Source of the DNA: a virus
Virus record (IMG/VR): IMGVR_UViG_3300044729_000354
Span: 1-22,914 of that record
Strand: one strand, 5' to 3'
DNA length: 22,914 nt
In this document: one piece after another, positions 1-7,210 of the stretch
How positions within the stretch are numbered: position 1 is the first letter of the stretch
How the letters are laid out: the number at the start of each line of letters is the position of its first letter
Made by a program: the position numbers and the translations under genes
The notes under the pieces: model-generated
What the model saw: the letters and a program-made list of their open reading frames with translations, nothing else
What the model was told of the DNA's origin: nothing
Database searches by the model: none

Positions 1-1706
1 CCAGCCAAGCCTGTCTGAGCCTGTGTTGTATAACCCTGAGCCGCTGGTTGAGCGAACAAACCAGCTGCACTGATCCTGCCTTGTTGTGCTAGCTGACCTA
101 ACTGACCAGACAACTGAGCCTGTGCCATCTCTTGCTGTGTTAACTGTTGTATAGGTGCTAGTGCAGCAGTGCCTTGGCTGAGTAGCGTACCACGTTCTCC
201 TAAAGCAGCCTGTCTGGACTGTAATTCTCTTTCTAGTTGTTGTCTAGCAATGGCTTGTTCCTGTGCTAACAGCTCTGGTGAAGAACCACCAAAAGCTGAC
301 CCACTTACACCCAATCTTCCTTGAGCACGTAACCTAGACTCTGTAGCAAGTCGCTGACGCTCTTGTTCAGGTGCTGACAAAACAGCTAGTTTATTGTAGT
401 AATCTGTACTTAGTTTATCAACATCAGTCATTAATGCTGCGTTAGCAGACTGTTGAGCTACCTGAGCAAAAGGATTATACATCTGACGAGCATCTTCAGT
501 CAATGCTGTCTTTAATTGCCCTGTTGTAGGATCTACTGTTGTACCAAACAGCGAACCAGACACACCATAAGGTGTAAACTGACCAACCATGTTAGCAGCG
601 GTTTGTCCGACATTCATCAAACCTTGCTGTGCTGTTGATCCTAGTGCTTGTGTATAAGGAAGAACACCTTCGGCAATCTGTGTTTGCCCTAGTCTTGCTG
701 CTTGGCCGGCTGACGTATATTGAGAACTTAAAGAATTAGATAAGTTGGTGTATTCTGTTTGTGTTAGCTGGCCTTGTGCTCTTAACTTATCAGCAGCATC
801 CTGAATCATTGCTAGGTTAGCACCAGAGCTAATCAAACCACCTAAGATATTCTGTGCATTAGTGCTCGTTAATCCTGTGAGAGCACCACCTATGACACTA
901 CCTATGGTATTTCCTACTCCAGACAATAAACCACTAGCAAGTGTACCACCTACAGTACCTCCACCTAATGTACTTGCTAAAGTACCACCTCCGCCTACTG
1001 TACTTGCTAAAGTACCACCTCCGCCTACTGTACTTGCTAAAGTACCACCTCCGGCAGCAGCACCTGCGCCGCTAAACAAACCACCAGCGGCTTCTAATAA
1101 AGCAGGGCCACCGATAACAGTAGCAGCACCAAGAGCAATATTTGGAAGATCTCGAAGAAAGTTCTGCCACATACTCCTATCTTCAGATACTACTTGAGAA
1201 ACTTTTCCTGTAATAGGATCTAAGATATCGTATCGCTTATTATTACCTGTCAACCCTGTTTGATCAGTTGACATAGTAACTAAATTATTACCTGACGGTC
1301 CTACAAGCCAATCACGTCCATCAAAGTTTACAGGGTTGTACCGTGTTTCATTACCACCTTCTAAGTTAACAACTTCTCTAGCACCTTCAATGGCTCTCTG
1401 TGCTGGTGTTAAAGTAGCTTGTCTAGCCTGTTCGAACAACCAATCAAGTTGTTGTTCTTTTTCTGTTTTTACAACAGTTCCACTATCTTCTTGAAAACCC
1501 ATGATAGGCGAAAAAGATGGTGTGGTTGTCTTCTCAGCAACGCCTTTACCAGTAAACCAAGACACATCTTCTGGAGCAATAACACCAATGTTAACTAAGT
1601 TCTCAGACGATATACCAACATCTTTAAAGAACTTTACCCTATCATCTTCAAGCATCTTATCCCAGTTAGGTGGGAGTATATTCCTGAGTTCCTCTTCTGT
1701 AAACAT
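1..1706 (-). CDS. Putative internal virion / DNA-ejection protein (3' end outside window)
   Basis: The minus-strand frame is open from an ATG at 1706 to the left edge, giving about 568 residues with no stop. The start is supported by TAAGGA nine bases upstream, overlapping the stop of the nozzle gene. The N-terminal ~190 residues are mixed and acidic. Then comes a Gly/Ala-rich hydrophobic stretch (about residues 195-290) that includes a threefold 10-residue repeat, GGGTLASTVG. The rest is Gln/Ala-rich and probably helical, with few cysteines. Its place directly after the tail adaptor and nozzle genes, its size and a membrane-active-looking segment followed by long Gln-rich helices fit podovirus internal or ejection proteins. 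No sequence-specific family motif was recognised, so the role is inferred from composition and position. Confidence 0.6.
   Translation of the reverse strand, partial: MFTEEELRNILPPNWDKMLEDDRVKFFKDVGISSENLVNIGVIAPEDVSWFTGKGVAEKTTTPSFSPIMGFQEDSGTVVKTEKEQQLDWLFEQARQATLTPAQRAIEGAREVVNLEGGNETRYNPVNFDGRDWLVGPSGNNLVTMSTDQTGLTGNNKRYDILDPITGKVSQVVSEDRSMWQNFLRDLPNIALGAATVIGGPALLEAAGGLFSGAGAAAGGGTLASTVGGGGTLASTVGGGGTLASTLGGGTVGGTLASGLLSGVGNTIGSVIGGALTGLTSTNAQNILGGLISSGANLAMIQDAADKLRAQGQLTQTEYTNLSNSLSSQYTSAGQAARLGQTQIAEGVLPYTQALGSTAQQGLMNVGQTAANMVGQFTPYGVSGSLFGTTVDPTTGQLKTALTEDARQMYNPFAQVAQQSANAALMTDVDKLSTDYYNKLAVLSAPEQERQRLATESRLRAQGRLGVSGSAFGGSSPELLAQEQAIARQQLERELQSRQAALGERGTLLSQGTAALAPIQQLTQQEMAQAQLSGQLGQLAQQGRISAAGLFAQPAAQGYTTQAQTGLA
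961..1050. repeat. Three 30-bp tandem repeats inside the ejection-protein gene
   Basis: Units start at 961, 991 and 1021. The second and third are identical and the first differs at a few bases. The period is 10 codons, so the reading frame is kept and the minus strand encodes GGGTLASTVG three times. Near-identity at DNA level points to recent slippage or unequal recombination. Confidence 0.9.
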
Positions 1707-1718
1707 TATTCGTTGTCC

Positions 1719-3245
1719 TTAGGCGATTCTACCAGTTTTGAAAAAGGCATCGATTTGTTGAATAGACAATACATCAGCACTAATGTTGGCTTCAATACCA
1801 ATCTGAAACACTCTACCAGAACCGCTTACTTGTTGTCTTAGTTGATTGATGATTGTTCCTGAATTGTATTCTGCTATGTTGTACTCAGATATGTTGTACT
1901 CTGCTCTTGGCTGTCTTGATGGTAAAGACACCTGAGCTGATATATAGTTACCTGAGTAGTCTGTACTCCAACTTAAAAAGATCTCAGTATTAGAGCCACC
2001 AATAACAAGCATAGCAAACTTCTTTAAGATCTTTAAGATAGAGGCATTACCAGCATCAATGTGTGATGTGTAATAAGCAAACCTGAATGAACTGCCATTG
2101 TCAGAGTACAGAGCACCATATTCACCAATATATCCTACACGGCTGATGTATAGTTTCCTGTCTCTGGTGGACAATAACGACTTAGGAGCTATAGTCCAGG
2201 TAGTTGCTTTACAGCTACCATCTTGTAGTCGTTGTTTAAGATCAAAGCAATAGGTGTAGATCCTTGACGGTAAACTAAGTAGATAGAATCCGTTACGTTC
2301 ATCGAACACAGATTTGATGTCATCAGTAGTTGCATTAGTGATCACATCAACAATCAAGTCATCACGGACATTCCTTGATACATCGAACAATGGTCCTGAT
2401 TTCTCTTGAATAGTTCTACCTAGGCTACGTACACCTGTATCAGACAAGAAGAAGATATCACTACCTACATCTTGTACAGAATCTCTAGCAATACATCCTA
2501 CACCATCAATCACCTCTACTAACTGAAGGTTTGATGTAGGATCACTTTCAGCACCAGAATAGATGATAGTGCTTTTCTTACAGAATATGATCAACAAGCC
2601 GTTAAAGGCTGCTAAGGCTGTGATACTGTCAGAGCCATTAGTTAAGACAGATTCAATGCTGATAGAACCGTGAGTACCACCATTCCATTTATAACCAATC
2701 AATGAATCTGACCAAGTAACTGTCTTCTTATCTGTGGTGGTGTCCGCAACCCATAGACGACCGTAAGCTGCTAACACTTCATTGGCTAATGGTACAGTAC
2801 CTGAATAGGAAGCATGTGCTGACATCTTCTGCCATACGTTACCAACATGATCATACAACAATGGATCATGACCACGTTGAAAGAAGTAAGTATGACTATT
2901 AAAGTTTACTGCTTTCCAGTTCTGTGCTGTCCAGGTAGCATCAGAGTAAACCTGAGTAAGTGTTGTTGTACCAGTGAAGATCTTCTTATCACCGATAGAA
3001 CCGATAACTGTAGTACCATCAGACTTAACAATCTCAAAGATCAATGATGGTTCTTCACCGTTAAAACCTAACGTAGTGTTAACGTTATCCCAACCTTTTC
3101 TAGCTGCAATACGACCATATTGGTCAATAACAGCATTTTCAGCACGAAGTGCAAACTCTTTAGGTAAAGCTACAGAAGAGTCTTGAGTATTGAGACCAGC
3201 AAAGCCTGGGGCAACAATACTTACTGACCTCAGTTCAGCAGCCAT
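1719..3245 (-). CDS. Tail nozzle / tail tubular protein B-like
   Basis: About 508 residues. The frame extends upstream to a GTG at 3254, but the ATG at 3245 sits in a TAATG overlap with the stop of the adaptor gene, typical of coupled translation. The N terminus has the look of podovirus nozzle proteins: a stretch on genes/objects to be listed (LNTQDSSVALP, then AENAVIDQYGRIAARKGW), followed by all-beta sequence with repeated short strands that could form a propeller, such as YGRLWVADT and GLLIIFCKKSTIIYSG. The position right after the ~217-aa adaptor matches the gp11-gp12 (T7) or gp4-gp10 (P22) order. The predicted role is the distal tail tube that conducts DNA. The family is assigned from memory. 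Confidence 0.72.
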   Translation of the reverse strand: MAAELRSVSIVAPGFAGLNTQDSSVALPKEFALRAENAVIDQYGRIAARKGWDNVNTTLGFNGEEPSLIFEIVKSDGTTVIGSIGDKKIFTGTTTLTQVYSDATWTAQNWKAVNFNSHTYFFQRGHDPLLYDHVGNVWQKMSAHASYSGTVPLANEVLAAYGRLWVADTTTDKKTVTWSDSLIGYKWNGGTHGSISIESVLTNGSDSITALAAFNGLLIIFCKKSTIIYSGAESDPTSNLQLVEVIDGVGCIARDSVQDVGSDIFFLSDTGVRSLGRTIQEKSGPLFDVSRNVRDDLIVDVITNATTDDIKSVFDERNGFYLLSLPSRIYTYCFDLKQRLQDGSCKATTWTIAPKSLLSTRDRKLYISRVGYIGEYGALYSDNGSSFRFAYYTSHIDAGNASILKILKKFAMLVIGGSNTEIFLSWSTDYSGNYISAQVSLPSRQPRAEYNISEYNIAEYNSGTIINQLRQQVSGSGRVFQIGIEANISADVLSIQQIDAFFKTGRIA

Positions 3246-3898
3246 TATGACCACTCCCAGGTTGTTTCATCACCGTAACGCTCTGCTTCAATAGAGATAT
3301 AAGAAGCCACTGCTTTACGATATAGATCAGCTTGTTGTTCGCTTAAACGTCCACCATCTTCACCACGTTCATTGATAGCACGAAGATAAGCACCTTGGAT
3401 AACTAACTCTGAAGGGACATAAACAACATCAGTACCAGCGGACAAATCAGCCTGTGGTATAACACAGTCTACCTTTACCGTTAGCACTGACGATGGGACA
3501 GGCCATAGATCAAGAGTAATAACACCAGTAGATGATGTGCTGTTACCAATAGAAAAATAAAAAGGATCTCCATTCACTGAACCTTGAAGATTATTCCATT
3601 CATGCATTTGATTCTGTGTAGCTTGCTGAAGATCTCTCTTCAGCGATGGTATGTAAACCACTAACAATCTTGCTCTTGGGTTAGTGGTAGGTATTTCGTA
3701 GTTCTGTGTACCGTTAGCAGTGGTGATTGTCTTTGTTGTACGAAGCACAGACCAGTTCCAAGCGTCTTCAACTTCTCTCTTAGCTTCATTAACAAAATCA
3801 CCAATTAACTTAACATAGGCTGTATCAGTTGGCGTGATAGCCTCTGTCTCTCGTATACGGCGTAGAACACCATTGATGCAGTCTAAGAATGTAGCCAT
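3245..3898 (-). CDS. Head-tail adaptor / tail tubular protein A-like
   Basis: About 217 residues starting MATFLDCINGVLRRI. Two in-frame ATGs exist, at 3904 and 3898. AAGGTG lies 8 bases from the second but only 2 from the first, so 3898 is preferred. The helical N terminus (FVNEAKREVEDAWNW) followed by beta-rich sequence and a helical C terminus with SEQQADLYRKAVASYISIEAERYG is the pattern of podovirus tail tubular A or gp4-like adaptors that join portal to nozzle. Its stop overlaps the nozzle start (TAATG), consistent with a shared assembly step. Confidence 0.72.
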   Translation of the reverse strand: MATFLDCINGVLRRIRETEAITPTDTAYVKLIGDFVNEAKREVEDAWNWSVLRTTKTITTANGTQNYEIPTTNPRARLLVVYIPSLKRDLQQATQNQMHEWNNLQGSVNGDPFYFSIGNSTSSTGVITLDLWPVPSSVLTVKVDCVIPQADLSAGTDVVYVPSELVIQGAYLRAINERGEDGGRLSEQQADLYRKAVASYISIEAERYGDETTWEWS

Positions 3899-3936
3899 TA
3901 CCATTTCACCTTAATTGTTTCTGCACTAACATAATT

Positions 3937-4197
3937 CTACCATTTAGTACGGTTGGCCCAGTACGCAGCAGACATCTTACCTTTAGCAATGTTCTTAGCG
4001 TGGCGAGCCTTGAATGATTTATTTCTAGCAGAACCTTCTGGAGAACCTGAAACACCTTGTTGACCGAACCGAATCGTCTTAACTTGATCACCGTCCTTTG
4101 CTACAACAATGTGAGATTTAGTAGGATGTGTTGGGGTTTTTTTAGGGCGATTATATCCAGACACTCCTGCTCTTTCCAGCCTAGAATCCTTTTTCAT
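3937..4197 (-). CDS. Conserved basic phage protein, 86 aa
   Basis: The start MKKDSRLERAGVSGYN and the C-terminal part with KSFKARHAKNIAKGKMSAAYW recall a widespread aquatic-phage protein of unknown function. It is rich in Lys and Arg and lacks a signal peptide or membrane segment. The ATG at 4197 overlaps the TGA of the preceding 48-aa gene as ATGA. It is the last of four tiny basic genes between holin and tail adaptor, so it may be a minor virion or DNA-binding protein. That function is inferred only from charge and context. Confidence 0.75.
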   Translation of the reverse strand: MKKDSRLERAGVSGYNRPKKTPTHPTKSHIVVAKDGDQVKTIRFGQQGVSGSPEGSARNKSFKARHAKNIAKGKMSAAYWANRTKW

Positions 4198-4340
4198 TTC
4201 TTCTTAGCAGTTTTTGCTGCCTCCTTAAATGCTTTTGCTGTAGGAGCACCTTTAGTGCCAGGTTTTCTCATCTTCTCACCAGAGCCTTCAGCGATACGCT
4301 TACGCTTGGCTTGGATGTTAGCGTATAGTCCTTCTTTCAT
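4194..4340 (-). CDS. Small Lys-rich protein, 48 aa
   Basis: ORF from ATG 4340 to TGA 4196-4194. It begins MKEGLYANIQAKRKRIAEGS and ends in a Lys/Ala-rich tail (AFKEAAKTAKKK). About a third of the residues are basic. Both ends show ATGA overlaps with neighbouring small genes, which strongly supports that it is translated. It resembles short conserved proteins seen beside tail genes in aquatic phages. The function is unknown, and charge suggests nucleic-acid contact or a packaged accessory protein. Confidence 0.72.
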   Translation of the reverse strand: MKEGLYANIQAKRKRIAEGSGEKMRKPGTKGAPTAKAFKEAAKTAKKK

Positions 4341-4495
4341 TTCTTTTTCTTTGGCTTAGACATACCAGCTTCAGACAAAGCAATAGCAACTGCTTGCTTA
4401 CGAGACTTAACCACAGGACCACCTTTACCACTGTGTAGAGTACCTTCTTTATACTCTCTCATAACTTTACGTACTTTAGCTGGTTTCTGTTTCAT
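4337..4495 (-). CDS. Small basic protein, DUF6496-like, 52 aa
   Basis: ORF from ATG 4495 to TGA 4339-4337. The core KVMREYKEGTLHSGKGG followed by SRKQAVAIALSEAG matches my memory of the DUF6496 family, short basic proteins of phages and bacteria with unknown function. It ends in a run of lysines. It overlaps the upstream 50-aa gene and the downstream 48-aa gene by ATGA at each junction. The translation signal is probably coupling rather than an independent ribosome binding site. Confidence 0.75.
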   Translation of the reverse strand: MKQKPAKVRKVMREYKEGTLHSGKGGPVVKSRKQAVAIALSEAGMSKPKKKK

Positions 4496-4644
4496 GTTGG
4501 ATAACCCATCTTCTTCTCTTTAGCCTTCATAGCCTTAGATTCTTTCTTCTCATGCATCTTCTTTGCTTTCTTTGATGCATACTCTTCAGCAGCTTTTTTA
4601 CCTTTAGCTGTGTAAGGAAACTTCTTATTCGCTACCATCGGCAT
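4492..4644 (-). CDS. Small Lys-rich protein, 50 aa
   Basis: The frame is open further upstream, but the ATG at 4644 is preceded by AAGGGGA at 7 bases, giving MPMVANKKFPYTAKGKKAAE. The second half alternates Lys, Glu and Ala (a charged helix) and ends KMGYPT. The first 20 bases overlap the holin gene in another frame, and the stop overlaps the next gene as ATGA. It is the first of four basic micro-genes. The function is unknown. Confidence 0.72.
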   Translation of the reverse strand: MPMVANKKFPYTAKGKKAAEEYASKKAKKMHEKKESKAMKAKEKKMGYPT

Positions 4645-4831
4645 TTTTATTCCCCTTGTTACGTCTAAACATACATTGAACGGTATCTGTTTCCCATATA
4701 CGAATAGCAGTCCAAACAATTGTTAAGATTGCAGCTATTGCTGGTAGCAGTTCAGCCAAAGTCCCCACCACAGTGAGGATTGAGATAGCATCTCCAACTT
4801 GTTTGACATGTTCATCAGCTTGGAGAGCCAT
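4625..4831 (-). CDS. Putative holin, 68 aa
   Basis: Small protein with a short polar N terminus (MALQADEHVKQVGD), a hydrophobic stretch over about residues 15-46 that can form one or two membrane helices, and a basic polar C-terminal tail (RRNKGNK). The size, topology and charged tail fit podovirus holins that time lysis by permeabilising the inner membrane. The start is supported by AAGGACAAC upstream. No endolysin is visible next to it in this window. A membrane structural protein is the main alternative. Confidence 0.7.
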   Translation of the reverse strand: MALQADEHVKQVGDAISILTVVGTLAELLPAIAAILTIVWTAIRIWETDTVQCMFRRNKGNKNADGSE

Positions 4832-4854
4832 GTTTGTTGTCCTTAGGTCTCATG

Positions 4855-5118
4855 TTAAGGATTTGGTTGTACTGCCAACTGCGCTGCCAACTGCGCTGCT
4901 TCATAGGCTGCAATCACTTCAGGTGTCCAAGCCGTATTACAGATCGCTACCACCTTCTCAGGCTGGCCTGTGAGGTCTTGCCCCGGTGTTAGGCTTGAGC
5001 GGTGGTAGGTCTTGGTCAGTTCTTTACCGTCTTCAATAAGCCGAGTGGCTTCACGGTAGAGAACGATGCCGTTTTCGGTTACGGTGATTTGGTCTACTAC
5101 GGTTTGTTTGGTAATCAT
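4855..5118 (-). CDS. Conserved hypothetical phage protein, 87 aa
   Basis: Starts MITKQTVVDQITVTENGIVL with AAGGAA upstream of ATG 5118. The middle segment VLYREATRLIEDGKELTKTYHRSSL and the TPGQDLTGQP stretch recall a small protein found beside tail fibres in phages and prophages of freshwater proteobacteria. It ends in an Ala/Gln repeat encoded by two adjacent 12-bp copies (4872-4895). Base composition is richer in G+C than the genes downstream and similar to the 3' end of the fibre gene upstream, so the two may have been acquired together. The function is unknown, with a fibre-associated role possible. Confidence 0.65.
   Translation of the reverse strand: MITKQTVVDQITVTENGIVLYREATRLIEDGKELTKTYHRSSLTPGQDLTGQPEKVVAICNTAWTPEVIAAYEAAQLAAQLAVQPNP
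4872..4895. repeat. Two adjacent 12-bp repeats in the 87-aa gene
   Basis: CTGCCAACTGCG occurs twice in a row. It is in frame and encodes the Ala-Gln-Leu-Ala duplication near the C terminus of the 87-aa protein. Confidence 0.85.
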
Positions 5119-5139
5119 TTAAGTTCCTTTCGTTGGTCC

Positions 5140-5162
5140 AATCACACTAATCCGGTGTGATT
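5140..5162 (-). other. Perfect 8-bp inverted repeat at the 3' end of the long fibre gene
   Basis: AATCACAC (5140-5147) and GTGTGATT (5155-5162) are exact reverse complements around a 7-base loop, and the structure overlaps the fibre stop codon. On the minus strand no T-run follows, so it is more likely an RNA-stability or coupling element than an intrinsic terminator. Confidence 0.55.
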
Positions 5163-6636
5163 AAGTTTCTGCTTCATATGTATAAGAAAATTGAATATCA
5201 AAAGATGAATTATCTGCTTTTGTTACCTGAGAGGCAGGAGCGCCAAAAGCTGCTTTGTCAGCGGCAGCGCCCGTCTCATCAGCAATGAATCCGATCCCCG
5301 CATTAGCTGTTGCAGTAGCGGTGTGATAAGCCAATCCAGTACTGGGGCATAGATTTGCGCCCTGAGTAAAAGGCAAAGTAAAAATTATTGAAATGGCGGT
5401 ATTTGTTGTGGTTAATGTTGCGGATATTTTCCCTGAAAGCGTTACCAAGCGACCAACTTTTGTGTATGTTGCGGCACTTAATGTTGCCGCAGACGCATTT
5501 GAATAGGTAAACGAAGTGGTCCAAGTCCCCTCCTCATAATCATCCAGCGTATTAGCGTTTGAGGATGCAGATTGCGTGGCAGGAAAGGTAATGCCTGCGC
5601 CGGAGGTTGATGGGGTTGCGCCACCAACGGAGATTGTTCCTGCCGTTTTAATGGTGCTATCGCCATTTACAAGAAGAACATCTGTTGAGTTAGCGTTCAC
5701 CCGAAACAAAGGCCATGAACGTGTACCACCCGATTTGAGTTCCAATAATCGTCCGTCACCACCCGTCCCATCAACAATAATTGCTGGATTAGCCCCATCA
5801 CTCCATGAGTTTATAAATCTGGCTATACCAGAAGCGGACGCTCCAGATACATCCAATTTATAACTAGGTGAACTCGTCCCAATCCCTACGTTGCCTGCGG
5901 AGGTGATACGCATACGCTCGGTGCCATCAGTCTGCACAGTAACAATACCATTTGATCCTGTATCGCTAACAGTGACGTTGGAATCACCAGCAGAGATTGA
6001 TGCTCCACCAGACGTTGAAAGTGTACCAGCGGACAAAGATAGCCCACTACCAACAGTTACGTTACTGAAACCACCACTACCATTGTTAGCTAATAACTGT
6101 GCTGAAGTACCTGTTGTAGCAGCGGCATAGTCTGTTCCAGCAGCAGCATTGCTAAAGCCTCCTGTACCGTTTCCTTTTAGGATTGCTGTACCAGATGTTG
6201 CTGGTGCATAATCAGTACCGGAAGCAGCATTAGAGAAACCACCACTACCATTACCTTTAAGAATACTTGTACCACTAGTCGCTGGTGCATAATCAGTACC
6301 AGCAGTTGCTGTAGTGATTGCGGACGTACCAGCACCTTTCAACAAAGCACCTGCACTAAAGGTAGTAGCACCAGTACCACCATTAGCAACTGGAAGCGTA
6401 CCTGTAACACCTGTCGTTAATGGTAATCCAGTCGCATTAGTCAACACTGCTGCTGATGGTGTACCTAAGTTAGGTGTAACCAGTGTAGGAGAGTTTAGAT
6501 CTGCTTTTGATGTAATAGCCGTAGCTATGTTATCAAACTCTGTGTTGATCTCAGTGCCTTTTACAACCTTATTCGCATTACCACTTGGTAAGGAGTCTTT
6601 AGCAGCAAAGTTGGTGCTTTTGGTATAGTTAGACAC
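5161..6636 (-). CDS. Tail fibre, mosaic with phage-head-domain motifs
   Basis: About 491 residues. The frame reaches a TTG at 6642, but AAAGAGGA lies 6 bases before the GTG at 6636, giving (M)SNYTKSTNFAAKDSLPSGN, an N terminus common in aquatic-phage fibres. It contains TGTLPVANGGTG near residue 80, then three ~28-residue repeats (GTDYAPATSGT, ILKGNGSGGFSN), then ERMRITSAGNVGIGTSSP, LDDYEEGTWT and a beta-rich C-terminal receptor-binding-like domain (YTKVGRLVTLSGKI). The motifs are typical of trimeric fibres. The 5' half is AT-rich like its neighbours, while the 3' half (about 5161-6000) is richer in G+C, suggesting acquisition of a new tip. Confidence 0.82.
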   Translation of the reverse strand: MSNYTKSTNFAAKDSLPSGNANKVVKGTEINTEFDNIATAITSKADLNSPTLVTPNLGTPSAAVLTNATGLPLTTGVTGTLPVANGGTGATTFSAGALLKGAGTSAITTATAGTDYAPATSGTSILKGNGSGGFSNAASGTDYAPATSGTAILKGNGTGGFSNAAAGTDYAAATTGTSAQLLANNGSGGFSNVTVGSGLSLSAGTLSTSGGASISAGDSNVTVSDTGSNGIVTVQTDGTERMRITSAGNVGIGTSSPSYKLDVSGASASGIARFINSWSDGANPAIIVDGTGGDGRLLELKSGGTRSWPLFRVNANSTDVLLVNGDSTIKTAGTISVGGATPSTSGAGITFPATQSASSNANTLDDYEEGTWTTSFTYSNASAATLSAATYTKVGRLVTLSGKISATLTTTNTAISIIFTLPFTQGANLCPSTGLAYHTATATANAGIGFIADETGAAADKAAFGAPASQVTKADNSSFDIQFSYTYEAET

Positions 6637-6638
6637 AA

Positions 6639-6800
6639 TCAATCCTCTTTAGTTGACTTTGTGACCTTAACTTTACTTTCTTGTTTTTTATCTTCTTCTT
6701 TTACTTCTTCATAATCTGGATGCCTACGCATCTCAGCAATATCAAACTCATACTGCACATCAAGTAAGTTGTTAGACCAAATACATCTGAATATTGCCAT
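6639..6800 (-). CDS. Small hypothetical protein, 53 aa
   Basis: ORF from ATG 6800 to TGA 6641-6639, with AGAGG upstream of the start. The sequence begins MAIFRCIWSNNLLDVQYEFD and ends in a Glu/Lys-rich charged tail. It lies between the capsid-unit terminator and the long fibre gene. The AAAGAGGA encoded in its last codons serves as the ribosome binding site of the fibre gene, so the two are probably coupled. No family is recognised. Confidence 0.65.
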   Translation of the reverse strand: MAIFRCIWSNNLLDVQYEFDIAEMRRHPDYEEVKEEDKKQESKVKVTKSTKED

Positions 6801-6820
6801 AGTAACCTCTTATGATGAAA

Positions 6821-6838
6821 GAGCCTCCGAAGAGGCTC
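6821..6838 (-). terminator. Intrinsic terminator with UUCG tetraloop
   Basis: On the minus strand GAGCCTC, loop TTCG, GAGGCTC form a perfect 7-bp GC-rich stem closed by C(UUCG)G, followed by TTT. It lies just after the stop of the 106-aa gene (6845) and before the 53-aa gene, where a capsid-unit transcript would end. Confidence 0.75.
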
Positions 6839-6844
6839 AATCGT

Positions 6845-7165
6845 TTATACCAACCTAGCTATTACTAGTCGGATGGTGGTAGATGCTAAATCAACAGCAC
6901 CACCAGTATTGTTATTAGCAGCAATCGTCACAACATCAGCAGCAGATACATAAGCAGTAATACTTAGACCAGCAGCATCAACACCGAACGAACAAGCCAA
7001 TACCATATCGCCTAAAGCAACACCAGGAACAGCAACCGTATCAACTTGAGTTTCTGCATCAGCAACTGAAGCAAGATTCAAAGTAGCGGTTACAGACCAA
7101 GTATCATTAAATACACCACGAAACTGGTCATTTCCACGACGAACAACAACAGCAGAAGCAGCCAT
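6845..7165 (-). CDS. Putative head decoration / virion protein, 106 aa
   Basis: Starts MAASAVVVRRGNDQFRGVFN with TAAGGAGATA before the ATG. It is all-beta in appearance, with the pattern GVALGDMVLACSFGVDAAG, then ITAYVSAADVVTIAANNNTGG, then a hydrophobic final strand (TIRLVIARLV). This pattern recurs in small proteins coded just after phage capsid genes. It has no cysteine pair or membrane segment. Its place between the capsid gene and a terminator suggests a capsid-decorating or stabilising protein. The exact role is inferred. Confidence 0.6.
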   Translation of the reverse strand: MAASAVVVRRGNDQFRGVFNDTWSVTATLNLASVADAETQVDTVAVPGVALGDMVLACSFGVDAAGLSITAYVSAADVVTIAANNNTGGAVDLASTTIRLVIARLV

Positions 7166-7183
7166 GATTATCTCCTTAGTTAG

Positions 7184-7202
7184 AGGGGCTGGTTAGGCCC
7201 CT
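7184..7202 (-). promoter_or_regulatory. GC-rich hairpin between capsid gene and 106-aa gene
   Basis: AGGGGC (7184-7189) and GCCCCT (7197-7202) form a 6-bp stem with a 7-base loop, located after the capsid stop and before the AAGGAG ribosome binding site of the next gene. No T-run follows. A role in mRNA stability or partial termination that sets the ratio of the two proteins is plausible. Confidence 0.5.
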
Positions 7203-7210
7203 AATGATTA

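Noticed and set aside
862-1197. Pro-rich plus-strand ORF of 111 codons
   Set aside because: It mirrors the Gly-rich repeats of the minus-strand ejection gene and has no ribosome binding site.
5140-5162. Inverted repeat as an intrinsic terminator
   Set aside because: The stem is sound but no T-run follows on the minus strand, so listed only as a structure.
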